A DNA stretch of 64,000 nucleotides from Atkinsonella hypoxylon (lineage: Eukaryota > Ascomycota > Sordariomycetes > Hypocreales > Clavicipitaceae), in NCBI GenBank assembly GCA_000729835.1, contig JFHB01000130.1, positions 21,206 to 85,205 of the forward strand. Reading direction: 5' to 3'. A program made the position numbers and the translations under genes. A model generated the notes under the pieces. That model saw nothing but the letters and a program-made list of their open reading frames with translations. It did not search any database and was not told where the DNA came from. Positions 1 through 10,472 of this stretch are shown piece after piece. How positions within the stretch are numbered: the first letter of the stretch is position 1; each line of letters begins with the position of its first letter.

Positions 1-2215
1 TAAGATTAGTAAACTATTAATCTCTTTTAGCTTACTGTTTAGTATATTATTTATTTTTTTCTAAACTAATATTCTATAATTATCCTAAGAGAATTTAAGT
101 TATTTATTATTACTATATTCTTCTGTTAATATAAAACTTTTTCTAAGGCTAAAGATCTACAATTATATAATATTAATTTAATATTAGCTATTATTATTTC
201 CTTTAAAGCTATTCTATACTTTTATTTATTTAAGGTAAAGAAACAATCTACTACTTTTTCCTAGAGTTATAGATCTTTATCTTTATTTACTAAATAGGTA
301 ATAAAATTAGTAAATAGAACCTATTAAATATTCTATTTTACCTTTATTAATAAATTTTCTACTTATTATATATAAGTAAAAAGAGATTTCTCTTTCTTTT
401 TAGTAAATAAATATACTTCTTAATAAATAGTAATCTTAATAAATAAATCTAGATTTTTAAACTTTTCTATAAACTTTAACACTAATTAAAGCTATTTCTA
501 ATTATTAGAATCTAGGTCTTTATACTATATTGCAGCTTTACCTCTTAGACTAGCTATAAAATAATAGTATACTAATATTTCTTTATAGAATAGAAGTTTA
601 GCTAATACTGCTATAGTATTATAATAATTAATGTAGTTTTACGCTAAACTATCTCTTAGTAAACTAATAAAGAATATACCTATAGTTATAGCTAGTAGGT
701 TAAAAGGAATATAAAGGCTAAATATTATATTATATTTAAGATCTTTAGAATATCTAAAATCTATTCTAAATATATTTAATAATAAAGGTAATAAAGGTAA
801 CCTACCTAGATTCCTTTTAGATTTTAATAATAGAGGTAAGAGTAGTAATATCTAAAAGTTTTCTTTAGAGTTAAAGTGTTTTAATTCTAGGAATAGTAAT
901 AACGTTAATAAATCTAATAAATCTAGAGTAAAGTCTTAAGTATTTTCTCTTTAATCTAATAGATTATAAGAAAGTTACTAAAGAGTTTAAGAGGTTAAGG
1001 ATATTATTTAGTAAATATACTAAAAAGAAGGTTTTAGGATTAAAATAAGATAAAAAGGTAAATAAAATATTCTTTAAATAAGAATAATTAAAAAGTTTAA
1101 TAGAAAGTAATCCTTTAAAATAGTTTATTAATTAATTACTATATATATACTTAAGGTTTAAGTTTTCTTAGATTTAAGAAATACTTATTTTATACCCTTA
1201 ATAACCTTTTTCTAAAAAAAACTTTTAGAATAAATATATTAACTATATCCCTAATATAACTTACTGTTATATCTATATATAGTAAGTTAGTTCTAGTATA
1301 TTTTAGGTTTAAGCAAAAGATAGCGTTAAAATAGACTTCTAAAACCTTATACTTAGTAGATTAACCTTCCTTTTAGCTGCCTTAAAGGTTAAAAAGCTAC
1401 ACTAACTTATTTATTAAATATATATACTGCTATTAAAAATTTTTAGTTATTATTTCTTAGGCAATCTCTTTAGTTATTTTCTATATAAATTCTATAACAT
1501 TATTAAAGGAAAATATAGGTAATTCTATTTTATTATTTTAGTATTTAAGTTAGAAAATAGAGAGTACTAGAACTAAGTTAATTAATTATATAACTTCTTA
1601 ATATAGAAAAATAAGCTTTTTTAGTGTAGATTTTATAACTTATTAGAATCTATTAATTCTATTATTTTCTCTAAATATTAATAACTAAGAACTTATTTCT
1701 TGCTTCTAAGGTAGAGCTAAGCTTCTTCTAAAGGCTTAAGTTTATTTTATATATTTATATATATTGTTCTAGGTTTTATTAAGAAATATTAGTCTATATT
1801 ATTTTCTATAGTTTCTATTCTATAATCTATAGTTATAGGCTTTTCTAACTTTATAAGGTTTTCTATATACTATATTTATAATTATTACTTTATTATTGTT
1901 TTTAACGTTAGTAATACTATATTATTCTACAGTTTTATTATAATTAGTTCTATAGTTCTATTATAAATATCTCCTTAGTATATTTATTCTTGTAAGTTCT
2001 ATAGTTCTTTTGTTGTATTATTATAATATTTAATTAGCTATAGTTAATCTTTTAGAGGTTAGTTTAAGGCGTATTTATAATTAGTATAAATATCTAATAT
2101 AATTTAAGAATTATAAGAGAATAACCATTAATAGATTAAAGAGGTCCTAGTTTTATTACTAAATAAAGATTAAGTTATAGATATAAGGGTTAATTAGTAG
2201 ATTAAGGATGTATGT
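1..2215. repeat. AT-saturated RIP-type block with decayed retrotransposon
   Basis: The block is almost entirely A and T with very few CG dinucleotides, and stop codons occur in all frames. This is the signature of C-to-T repeat-induced point mutation in filamentous ascomycetes. On the minus strand, about 780 down to 430, one frame reads like an LTR-retrotransposon gag. It contains the short string SLRGKAAI, then a stop, then YKDLD, followed by a Phe/Lys-rich stretch. The stops fall where Trp or Gln would be expected, which fits TGG, CAG or CAA mutated by RIP. No intact gene is present. Composition changes abruptly to balanced GC near 2215-2260. Confidence 0.8.
440..780 (-). pseudogene. RIP-degraded gag-like relic
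   Basis: Read on the minus strand, this stretch keeps one long frame interrupted only by TAG and TAA codons. Its order of residues resembles the capsid/gag region of Ty3- or Ty1-type elements: an Arg-Gly-x-Ala-Ala motif, then a (lost) Trp followed by Tyr, then Asp-Leu-Asp, then a basic/aromatic helix ending in KFIEKFK. All the interrupting stops can be explained by C:G to T:A changes. The family assignment is an inference from this pattern only. Confidence 0.45.
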
Positions 2216-2607
2216 TCTAGCTAAGTTATCTTGCAGGATAGTGGAGTCTAATATAACGAATGATCCACTCTCCATGGCACGTGTCCATTATCCCTCTCTA
2301 CACACCACGTCCACACAGCGGAATGACGAAACCTTGCGCAAGCTCCGTCACCTCAGTGTCACGAACCTGCATCTACAACCTTAACCAAGCGAGCCTCAGC
2401 AGAACTGCGTCAAGCAATCTAGCCGGCCTCCGGAAACCCTCAATCATCTCCGAACCATAGCGCAAAGCGGCAAGTTTCCCTGCTGTCTCGTCTGTTGCTG
2501 CCCGACTTGACGCCGTGCATTGCCTCTCGCAGGCGACTGCCGTTTTCAACTATCTGTTCCTTTTGTTTTTGACATCTGTCCAACTACACGCCTAGTGACC
2601 CTCGGAA
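2216..2607 (+). promoter_or_regulatory. Upstream region of the verprolin gene
   Basis: This is the first GC-balanced sequence after the AT-rich block. It contains no credible gene; the short open frame at 2260-2460 has no recognisable features. It probably carries the promoter and 5' leader of the verprolin gene that starts at 2608. The leader just upstream of the start is T/C-rich. Confidence 0.4.
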
Positions 2608-3890
2608 ATGCCGGCACCACCGCCGCCTCCTCCTCCTCCTCCACCTGGAGGCGCTGGACTTCCATCTCGACCTCCCGCAGCTCGCAATAGAGTGAGTATG
2701 TCCCTCCCGAGAGGACAAAGTCAGCGGTTAACAAAGGGTTCTCGCAGAATGCGTTGCTCTCAGACATTCAAAAGGGGCGAGCTCTCAAAAAGACCATCAC
2801 GAATGATCGGTCTGCGCCCCAAATTGCCAAATCCTCATCAGCAAGCGGCCCTCCTGTCGGCGGTGCACCACCGATACCGGGTGGCCTGGCGCCTCCAGTA
2901 CCTGCAAACCGAGCACGAAGCAATAGTGATCAAGGGACTGGCCATGTATCGGCTCCTGCAATGGACTCTGCCCCTCAACTCGGCGGCTTATTCGTTGGTG
3001 GGATGCCCAAGTTGAAGAAGCGTGGAGGCGGTATCGATACTGGCGCAACCTCCGATGCCTCATATTTGTCTGATCCTGGCGATTCAAGAGCCCCAGCGCC
3101 TAAACCTTTGAGTGCTTCTAAACCACCGGGAGGCGCAGCTCCTGTTGTTCCTGGACATGGTCCGCCGATACCACCTCCAGGAGGTGCGAGCAACTTGCGC
3201 AAACTGACGCCGCTGGGAGGATCAAAGCCGCCTCCTCCCCCGATAGGCAAGAAACCGCCGCCTTTGCCGACATCACGAAAACCATCTACAAGAGCGATCC
3301 CTCCGACTGGGGTCGCACCCCCTCCTCTGCCTCCATCAATTGCAACGCAAACACCTTCAGTTCCTCCCCCTCCCCCTCCTCCTTCTCCTCCTCCGGCTTC
3401 TTCAGCACCAACCCTAGCTGCACCACCTCCTCCGCCTCCTGCCTCCGCACCTCCTCTGCCCTCAAGTTCTCCTTCTCCAAGGGCTCAACCTCCGCCGCCG
3501 CCCCTCCCGCCTCCAGGTGGCCCTGCGTCCAGCCTGTCACCAAGTTCAGCTCCTCCCCCTCCGCCTCCCAGTGCAGCCCCATCTGTGCCTGCATCGCACT
3601 CACCGCCGCCACCTCCTCAGTCAAGGAACCGGGGAGCCTCCCTTCTTCAGAGTGTTCTAAATCCTAGCTCGTATACATTGTCGGCTAATGGTACCAATTC
3701 CGTGAGTCCTAGCAGGCAATCATCGCACTCGCCGAGCCCCGGCAGTGGGGGCAGGCTCATCATAAACGACCAACGATGGCAGTTCAAGGATGAGAGCCTA
3801 TTCCCGAAGCCGAGGGATTTTGTTGGAGGTCCGAAGAAGTATAGAGCTGGGAGAGGCAGTAGTGTACCATTAGACCTGAGTGCGCTATAA
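2608..3890 (+). CDS. VRP1: Verprolin/WIP-family actin-binding protein
   Basis: Exons 2608-2691 and 2748-3890 with a 56-nt intron give about 408 residues. The protein opens with a poly-proline run (residues 4-13). A WH2 actin-binding motif follows directly after the splice junction (NALLSDIQKGRALKKT, residues 29-44). The middle is long and low-complexity, made of proline tracts that would bind profilin and SH3 domains. The C terminus carries the conserved WASP-binding segment with RWQFKDES and a final KKY...VPLDLSAL. Proteins of this family bind actin monomers and WASP (Las17) to drive Arp2/3-dependent actin patches at hyphal tips and endocytic sites. The first exon encodes only the N-terminal proline tract, so a model without it would lose the start codon. 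It converges with the mL54 gene. Confidence 0.9.
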
Positions 3891-4203
3891 ATGTTTATGA
3901 CAAGTTGCTCACTAGGCTATCTAGTTCAAGCTGACAGAGTCTTTACTTCAAAATCCCATAATATTTCTGGATGAGCTCTGATTCAGAATACTGATTATAG
4001 CCCACGAAATGGGGTGGCAGCAAATAGTAAATTTATGGACCCTCAAGTCAATTGTAGAATACCTCTTGCACACGAAACGATGACCATGCTAGCATTGGAC
4101 AAGAGAAGAACATATTTGTGCTAGTTACGTATGGTTAATATGGTACATGTGGTATCTACTGTCCAAAGATATTGTACACTTGTAATATGCCAACCCAGAA
4201 TCT
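3891..4203. other. Convergent intergenic gap
   Basis: This 313-bp gap lies between the stops of the verprolin gene (plus) and the mL54 gene (minus). It is AT-leaning and should hold both 3' ends. No ORF or repeat was seen. Confidence 0.5.
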
Positions 4204-4873
4204 CTACATGGACTTAAGATAGTTAGACTCCTTGATCTTGGCCTTTCTCTCCTTACGCATAGCTTTCTTCAGCTCTCCCCGTTTCTTGGCTGCCGCGATG
4301 TTATCCTCAAGACTTCCACCTTCCTCACCGGGCAGGTTGATCGATTGATACTGGATAGGGATCTTCGGGGCTAAGGCTTCGAAATTGCCTTCGGCGAGAA
4401 GCTTGGCCTCCGACGCCTTTTTTTGCTTCGCAGCAAGTTGTCTCTGCTTTTTAGACTTGGCTAGCCGATGAAACATTAGTCTCGATACAGTCTTTTAAGG
4501 TGAGGAACATTCCCATGATCGCAAAGACGGGGCCCTCGTGCCCAAGGGGCGTTGACAACTTACAGAATTCGTCCCCGGCGTTGTCGTCCGCAGCGTTCGC
4601 CTTCTTCATGACGTCAGGACATGACCACAGCCAGTCGGGGTACTCTTCGTCTTTCTTGGCGACGGGGTCTTGGCCGCCCTTCGTGTAGTTGAGTCCTGTT
4701 AGGACTGTGCCTTCGATGCAAATTGAGCGTGGCGTCGATGGTTCTTTGGCGTCGCTGGCGAGCGAGGAGAGCTTAGGCTCCGCGGAGCGAGTTCGTGTTG
4801 ACGCATGGAAAGTTCGGGCGACGGGGAGTTTTTGCCTTGTAATGGCGGTGCGTATGCATCTTGTGCAGAGCAT
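4204..4873 (-). CDS. MRPL37: Mitochondrial large-subunit ribosomal protein mL54
   Basis: Exons 4873-4564 and 4460-4204 with a 103-nt intron (donor GTAAGT, branch ACTAAT, acceptor TAG) give 188 residues. The N terminus is basic and Ser/Thr-rich and lacks acidic residues, as expected of a mitochondrial presequence. The core carries the family signature GTVLTGLNYTKGGQDPVAKK followed by EEYPDWLWSC. The C terminus is strongly basic. This is the mL54 family (yeast Mrpl37), a component of the large mitoribosomal subunit. The start at 4873 (MLCTRC) gives the best presequence; an in-frame reading further upstream is only 5' leader. Confidence 0.9.
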
Positions 4874-5415
4874 TATGTGTTCGTGGTTATGGAGAAGTCT
4901 TTGTGCAGAAAGGCTTGAATACTGGTGGTTCGGTTTCCTTTTCTGGCCCTTTTTCTTTGTGGTAACCTTGATGCATGTCAAGGTGCACTTGCACTATATC
5001 TTAATATGATTGGCTAGGAGAAACAACGAATTAGAGCTTGTATCGGCAATTGAGTAGACGCCCCACGCCCACGCTAGTACTGGTTGGTGACTTAGTAAGG
5101 CATGACCGTTGACTTGTTATCCAGTAAGACGACGGACATCTGTCATTTAAATTCTGAACTTGATGATAAACTTCGACTTCAACTTCTTCTCGCTGTATTT
5201 ACACGTATCAAGAGTCCAAGTGGTGCCTTCCAGTCATAAGTCGCGTAACTTGCAAACCCAGAGCTCTTAAGTTCCATGCATCCCACCCAAGGAAACAAAA
5301 AACCCCCCGAAAAAAAGGCCTGACGACTCGAATGCTCCCGTTGCAAACATGTCATAGCTGCTAATCTTTAGGTAAGTCCCCGAATTTCGTCCTGATTCCA
5401 ATCTCAGATAGTCTT
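4874..5415. other. Intergenic region, mL54 promoter side
   Basis: This 542-bp region separates the mL54 start from the stop of the complex I subunit gene; both genes are on the minus strand. It should hold the mL54 promoter and the 3' end of its neighbour. A short C/A homopolymer run occurs near 5300. No gene was seen. Confidence 0.45.
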
Positions 5416-5975
5416 TTATGAAAATCGACCATGGTTCAGCTTGGCGATCTTGTCGGTGGGGTGTACCCGGGCGGCCATGTCTAGTTCCTCGTCCTTCTGC
5501 TCAACATAGTTTTGTTGGATAAACTTGGTGCCCTTGATCTTGTTCGTGGCGAGCATTTGCAGATATTTCTCTATGATTTCCGATGGTTAGCATGGTGACG
5601 AGCCAATTCTATTTCTTTGAGAGCCGACATGTGGCGCTCACCTCGCAGTTCGCCGCAGTTCTCCAAGTGATTTACGCCTTCACGCATATAGCACTTGCCC
5701 AGCTCCTCCCCGACAATTCGCGTCTTCATCGCGCCGACCCATTGCTCTCGGATAATGGCATCCTCAGCTGCTTTGAAAGCTTTGGTATCATCGTAGTCAA
5801 CGCCGTTGAAAGTCGGCGCGACCTGGGGCTTCTGGCTCTTGAAGAGCTCGGATTCGGGAGTCGGCATTTCGTCGGTCACAGGATTAGTAGGGGCTTTCTG
5901 GATCCGAAGGCCGTTGTCGTGAAAGTCTTTGCGTCGTCGAACGGGCTGGGGAGCAGCACTTGTCGTGACTAGCAT
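5416..5975 (-). CDS. NADH:ubiquinone oxidoreductase subunit, NDUFB10 (PDSW)/12.3 kDa type
   Basis: Exons 5975-5642 and 5570-5416 with a 71-nt intron (donor GTGAGC, branch GCTAAC, acceptor TAG) give 162 residues. The segment ELGKCYMREGVNHLENCGEL matches the twin-cysteine helix of the NDUFB10/PDSW family, an accessory subunit of the distal membrane arm of mitochondrial complex I that faces the intermembrane space. The two cysteines lie ten residues apart and probably form the structural disulphide. The C terminus is a charged helix ending in KLNHGRFS. The start is uncertain. The upstream ATG at 5975 adds 36 residues (QPVRRRKDFHDNG...), whereas the ATG at 5867 (MPTPES) gives 126 residues, close to the usual fungal length. 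It diverges from the nucleolin gene. Confidence 0.82.
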
Positions 5976-6301
5976 CAGAGATCAGTTCGACTCGTAAGTT
6001 GGTGCCTCATTCGTCAGGCTGACAAAATTATATCAAATATGTACGTACTCTTTATCAAGCTCACCGCCTGGGTCTGCTCCACAATGTGGCGGACGATTAA
6101 AAAAAAATTCCCACCAACCTCCGGCCTTCGGTGAAGGAAAAAAAAAAAAGTACCAGGTAGCAGCAACTGCCCACCCTCCGATTTTTCTTTTCCTCCACCA
6201 CTCATATCTGGAATTTTGCGGTTTTGCATTTTTCATCGTCTATTCTTCTCTCCGTTGTATCTTGCCATTTCTTTTAATATTTGGCTTCAAACACACTTAA
6301 A
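5976..6301. promoter_or_regulatory. Divergent promoter: complex I subunit / nucleolin-like gene
   Basis: These 326 bp lie between two outward-facing starts and must contain both promoters. Notable features are an A9 run and an A11 run (about 6098-6152) and a pyrimidine-rich leader (TCTATTCTTCTCTCC) just before the plus-strand start. No factor site can be named with confidence. Confidence 0.5.
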
Positions 6302-7988
6302 ATGGCCAAGTCGAAGAACAAAGAGAGCAAAACGGCTAGCGCCGTCAGTGCTGCTAAGAATGCTGGCGTTACTAAGCCTTCAAAGTCCTCCAAAGCTAAG
6401 TCCAAGGATGTCGCCAAAGCCGCTGCCAAAAAGGTAGTCAAGAGCGCAGCCAAGATTTCAGCTAAGGAGAAGGAGGTTCCTAAGAAGAAGAAGAAGGTTG
6501 TAGAGCCAGAGTCCTCCTCTGAAGACTCCGACTCGGACAGCGATAGCGAATCTGCCAACTCCTCCGACTCTGAATCCGATTCCGAGGTCGAGAAGAAGAC
6601 TGCCAAGAAGCCTGCTGTCAACGGCAAAGCTGAAGCTGCCAAGAAGGCCGGGTCCGACTCAGAGTCTGAATCCGAATCCGAATCCGACGATGGGTCTGGT
6701 TCCGATTCCGACGCCGATAGCGAATCCGAGACTGAGACCAAGAAACTTGTCACCAATGGGAAAGCTAAGAAGGATGCTTCTGAGTCCGACTCTGAGGCCG
6801 ACTCTGAGTCTGATAGCGACAGTGAGTCTGAGGAGGAGACTGGCAAGCCCAAGGTCAACGGAAAGACGGAGGCTGAGGAAGCCGACTCATCTGATTCTTC
6901 TGATTCGTCCGACTCTGACGAAGAGAGCGACGAGAAGAAGGTTGATACCAAGGTTATTCAATGCAAGAAACTCATGTTGTGTACCCCATTTACTAATACT
7001 ATTTGAAGGACTCTAATTCTGATGACTCCGAGGAAGACTCGGATGACAGCGAGAAAGACTCAGATGATTCTGACGCAGCCAACACCAAGACCGAAGATGC
7101 CTCAGCTTCCAAGAAGCGCAAGGCCAATGATGAGATTGACTCTACTTCAAAGAAGGCTAAGACTGAAGAAGGTGGTGCTTCTACCTTGTTTGCTGGTAAC
7201 TTGAGCTGGAACATTGACGACAATGCTCTTCATGAAGCCTTCAAAGATTTTGAGGGCTTAGTCGGTGCTCGTGTTGTCACCGATAAGATGGGCGGCCGTA
7301 GCCGTGGATTTGGATATGTCGACTTCGACAATAGCGCCAATGCTACCAAGGCGTATGAGGCCATGCAGGGTTTTGAACTCGATAGCCGTACACTCAACCT
7401 GGATTATGCCAACGCTCGTCCCGCTGAGGCCAACCCTCGCGACCGTGCTGTCGACCGTGCCAAGAAGCACGGTGATGCAGTTAGCCCTCCCAGCGACACG
7501 CTCTTTGTTGGCAATTTGCCCTTTGATGTCGACCAGGACACCGTCCGTCAGTTCTTCGGCGAGATTGCTGAAGTCACCAGTGTTCGCTTGCCTACCGATC
7601 CGTAAGTTTGATAATCTACTATTATAGATAACGACAATGGCTGAGTAAAGGCTAACTGTAATTTATTAGTGACTCCGGCAACTTGAAGGGCTTCGGTTAT
7701 GTCAGCTTCAACTCCATTGACGACGCCAAATCCGTCTTTGAGCAGTTGAATGGTGCCTCCATCGGCAGTGGCAGAATGTCTCGCAGCGTTCGTCTGGACT
7801 TTGCCAGTGCGCGTCCTCGTGAGGGTGGTGCTTTCGGCGGACGTGGTGGACGAGGAGGACGAGGAGGTAGTCGTGGTCGTGGAGGTGACCGTGGCCGAGG
7901 TGGCCGTGGTGGTGGCCGAGGTGGGTTTGGAACTGGTGCCAATCGAACTCCCACGAGTTTCACTGGCACCAAGATGACCTTTGACTAA
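6302..7988 (+). CDS. gar2: Nucleolin-like RNA-binding protein (Nsr1/Gar2 family)
   Basis: Exons 6302-6952, 7009-7601 and 7670-7988 with introns of 56 and 68 nt give 520 residues. The order of domains is diagnostic. First comes a Lys/Ala-rich basic N terminus, then long alternating Ser/Asp/Glu tracts (about 80-255) typical of casein kinase 2 targets. Two RRM domains follow, the first with RNP2 LFAGNL (about 275) and RNP1 RGFGYVDF, the second with RNP2 LFVGNL (about 381) and RNP1 KGFGYVSF. The C-terminal tail is RGG-rich (about 465-510). The family acts in the nucleolus in pre-rRNA processing and 40S assembly. Intron 1 has an unusual GTTATT donor but a good TACTAAT branch site. The ATG at 6302 is the only sensible start. 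Confidence 0.93.
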
Positions 7989-9179
7989 ACTGAGGGCACA
8001 TATTCGAGGGTATCAGTGCATTTTGCTGCATTAGTGGGCTTTTGTGGGTTATCATATTCAAGACAAGTTGGCCGATGTCGTTGTCTTCGGAAAACGCTCG
8101 TCTGTGGGCTTTGAGAAATCTTTTCTGTTTGAAAAGTCGACGATAGACCTGGGGGCTCGGTAAACTCGTTTGATACGTGGGCTTGTGACGATTACGTTCT
8201 TCTTTACGAAGAACTGTGCGCTCGATGGCTTTCTTTACCTTGGCTCTTTGATGTGAGCTTTTCGAGAAATTGCGTCGTTTCTTATTCAGAACGACATGCA
8301 TTTACCAATGGGATTCTGAGGGATTTGACGCGCCTACCTTAAAAACGCCTTGCCTCCACAAGAGATGAAGTGTTTGTTTGTCTGCTTTTTTTTAAAAAAA
8401 AAAAAAAAGGTAGGCTTACAGCTAAGGTTTGCACGAAAGACTTCTGAGACACCTGGGGGCTCTTGCAATCGCAACCACTTGAAGCATGTGAATGACATAA
8501 CGTCACGCACCACATCGAATCCATGCCATGAAGAGGTAAACCACCACCCTGAAGCTTTGAAAATCCGAGATGCCACACGTTTTTTTTTTATCCCGACATG
8601 ATTTTATAGTTCCTTTCATTGTATTGTATCAGGTGAGTATCTACTCTACTATCGAACTGCTTGCACTTTACATCTTCCGTAGGATCTTTAGGCATTACGG
8701 CTAGGAAAACTAGTATACGTGCATGATTCTCAAGTGGTGCTGTCTTTATGTGACATAATGCCGAATTGTCTCCTGGTACAAATTGCTACTCGGAATGTTG
8801 ACAATTTAAGACAATTTCAGTGAGGCTGGCATATTGGGAAATATCTACCTGAATCTGACATGTAGGGATCTGACCCTGCTGCTAGATACGCGTGTATAAT
8901 TCAAAATATTCCAAACTCCAACATGCAATTCATAAACCAAAAAAAAAAAAAAAAAGTTGACACTTCGTTCGAGGATTCCAGCTTGCCTTACTTGGTATTC
9001 CAGGTGCTCCCTCATAACTCCACGTGTTGTCGTGTCCATCTCATTACGGAGTATATTCATTTCATGAAGCAAATCAGTTTCGGTAGAAAATGACCCAAGA
9101 GAAGAAAATTCATCAGTTTATGTCGTCTGACTAGCTAGCCATCTGTCAGCCATAGAGTAGCAACGTAGGGGATTTGCGT
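7989..9179. other. Convergent intergenic region with homopolymer runs
   Basis: About 1.2 kb lies between the 3' ends of the nucleolin gene and the membrane-anchored protein gene. It contains T8A14 near 8388-8408, a T10 run near 8580 and an A16 run near 8939. Open frames here are short and look non-coding. One copy of the dispersed TACGGAGTA motif is at 9045-9053. Confidence 0.5.
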
Positions 9180-10472
9180 TCAAGCCTGTGCAGCGATGCT
9201 CCGACTGACAGCGCCGGCTCCCCATCTGAGTTTTCGCAACCCGCCGGAACTGCGAATCACCTCGCGGCCGGTCTGAGAAGTCTCGTTTGCAGCGCTCATA
9301 CTGACTGACAAGGCATCTCTTGCTTCTTGACGTCCTACTTCACGACCTATGACGTAGCCTGCTCCAAAGCCAACGACGGAGACAAGGACGACGACCCCGG
9401 CGCTGACCACCCATGTCAATAAAGTAGGGGAAATGAGCGCATCTTCGGATGTCGCAACGACCTTCTTCTTTTTATTTGCTCGAGGCCCCCGGCCAGCCGA
9501 GGGCGATCTTTTGGATTTGTCAGTCGTACTAGCAGCTCTGGTCGGTGATCTGGATGATGACTTTCTCGATCTCTGTCTGACTACGGGAGCTGGTGCAGTT
9601 CGCTGCAGCGGTGTTTCTTCTCGCATGAGCTCCGATTCAGGCATAAAGCGCAACTCCATGGGCTGGCTGCTAGGCCCTATGCCATTGCGACTCGCCTGGC
9701 ACACTTCAGCTTCCTCCTTAGGCTTTGGCAACCCTCGTGCGGCGGCAGCACAGGATAGAAGAGTTGTCAAAGATGCCCTTAGCGCAGCATCGTTATCCTC
9801 ACGAACTGAAGGTGACATGAACGATGGCCCGCCACGATGGACTCGAGTCTGTGATCGTTGAGAGAATGAAGGCCGAGTAAAACCGCTGTGAGGATGCGGC
9901 GGCATATTTGATGTTGTCGAGTGACTTCTTTGAGGTCTGTTTATCGGTGGATGTGAAAATGCGTTTGGCTGTGGTCTAAAAACAGATCGATCAAATATAC
10001 GACCCAGAGCGGTCGCATCATCGCCGTCCGAGTCCGACTCGGATCCCAAAGCATCCTTTACGGCCTCTGGCGACGTGTGAATATTTTCCGCTGAGCTCGA
10101 CAGCAGTCTATCATCTTCGCTTTCACTCTCGTCGTATTCCTCTTGACTGCTTGCGCCGGCGGCGTGAATAGCCGTTTGTTGATGAGGCATGAACCGGGCG
10201 GCGGAGCCTTGTGAGCGACGACGGCGATTGTATGGACGTCCGACCCTCAGACCGGTGGTAACGATCTCATCACCGATGCTTGAGAGAGAGGAAGAAGAAG
10301 GTTGTGATGCAACTTCGACCCATGATTCTGGCGAAATTAGAGTACTGCTAGACATAGCTTTGCAGGAACACACACCTTCAAATCTGCGTGGCTGTGATAA
10401 GCCGGGGCTTGATCTGGAGGGACTAGGTTGTGATCGGCTGGTCGCAGGTTGACTTGTGTTCTGCCTCATCAT
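9180..10472 (-). CDS. Conserved fungal single-pass membrane protein with candidate Atg8-interacting motif
   Basis: The uninterrupted frame from the ATG at 10472 gives 430 residues. The N-terminal two thirds is disordered, rich in Ser, Pro and charged residues. Near residue 50 is SPESWVEVAS, where WVEV fits the W-x-x-V core of an Atg8-interacting motif and has acidic neighbours. An alanine-rich helix (LRASLTTLLSCAAAARG) follows in the middle. A basic stretch (RANKKKKVV) precedes one C-terminal transmembrane helix (TLLTWVVSAGVVVLVSVVGFGAGYVIG) with small-residue packing motifs. The tail is short and polar. I do not recognise a named family. The layout resembles membrane-anchored autophagy receptors, but that is inference. 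The start is uncertain: an ATG at 10355 gives MSSSTLISPESWVEV, and a 49-nt intron joining RRFE to ESWVEV is also possible. Confidence 0.75.
   Translation of the reverse strand: MMRQNTSQPATSRSQPSPSRSSPGLSQPRRFEGVCSCKAMSSSTLISPESWVEVASQPSSSSLSSIGDEIVTTGLRVGRPYNRRRRSQGSAARFMPHQQTAIHAAGASSQEEYDESESEDDRLLSSSAENIHTSPEAVKDALGSESDSDGDDATALGRIFDRSVFRPQPNAFSHPPINRPQRSHSTTSNMPPHPHSGFTRPSFSQRSQTRVHRGGPSFMSPSVREDNDAALRASLTTLLSCAAAARGLPKPKEEAEVCQASRNGIGPSSQPMELRFMPESELMREETPLQRTAPAPVVRQRSRKSSSRSPTRAASTTDKSKRSPSAGRGPRANKKKKVVATSEDALISPTLLTWVVSAGVVVLVSVVGFGAGYVIGREVGRQEARDALSVSMSAANETSQTGREVIRSSGGLRKLRWGAGAVSRSIAAQA

Noticed and set aside
6274..6951. Minus-strand 225-codon Ser-rich frame
   Set aside because: It is the mirror of the Ser/Asp tracts of the nucleolin-like protein.
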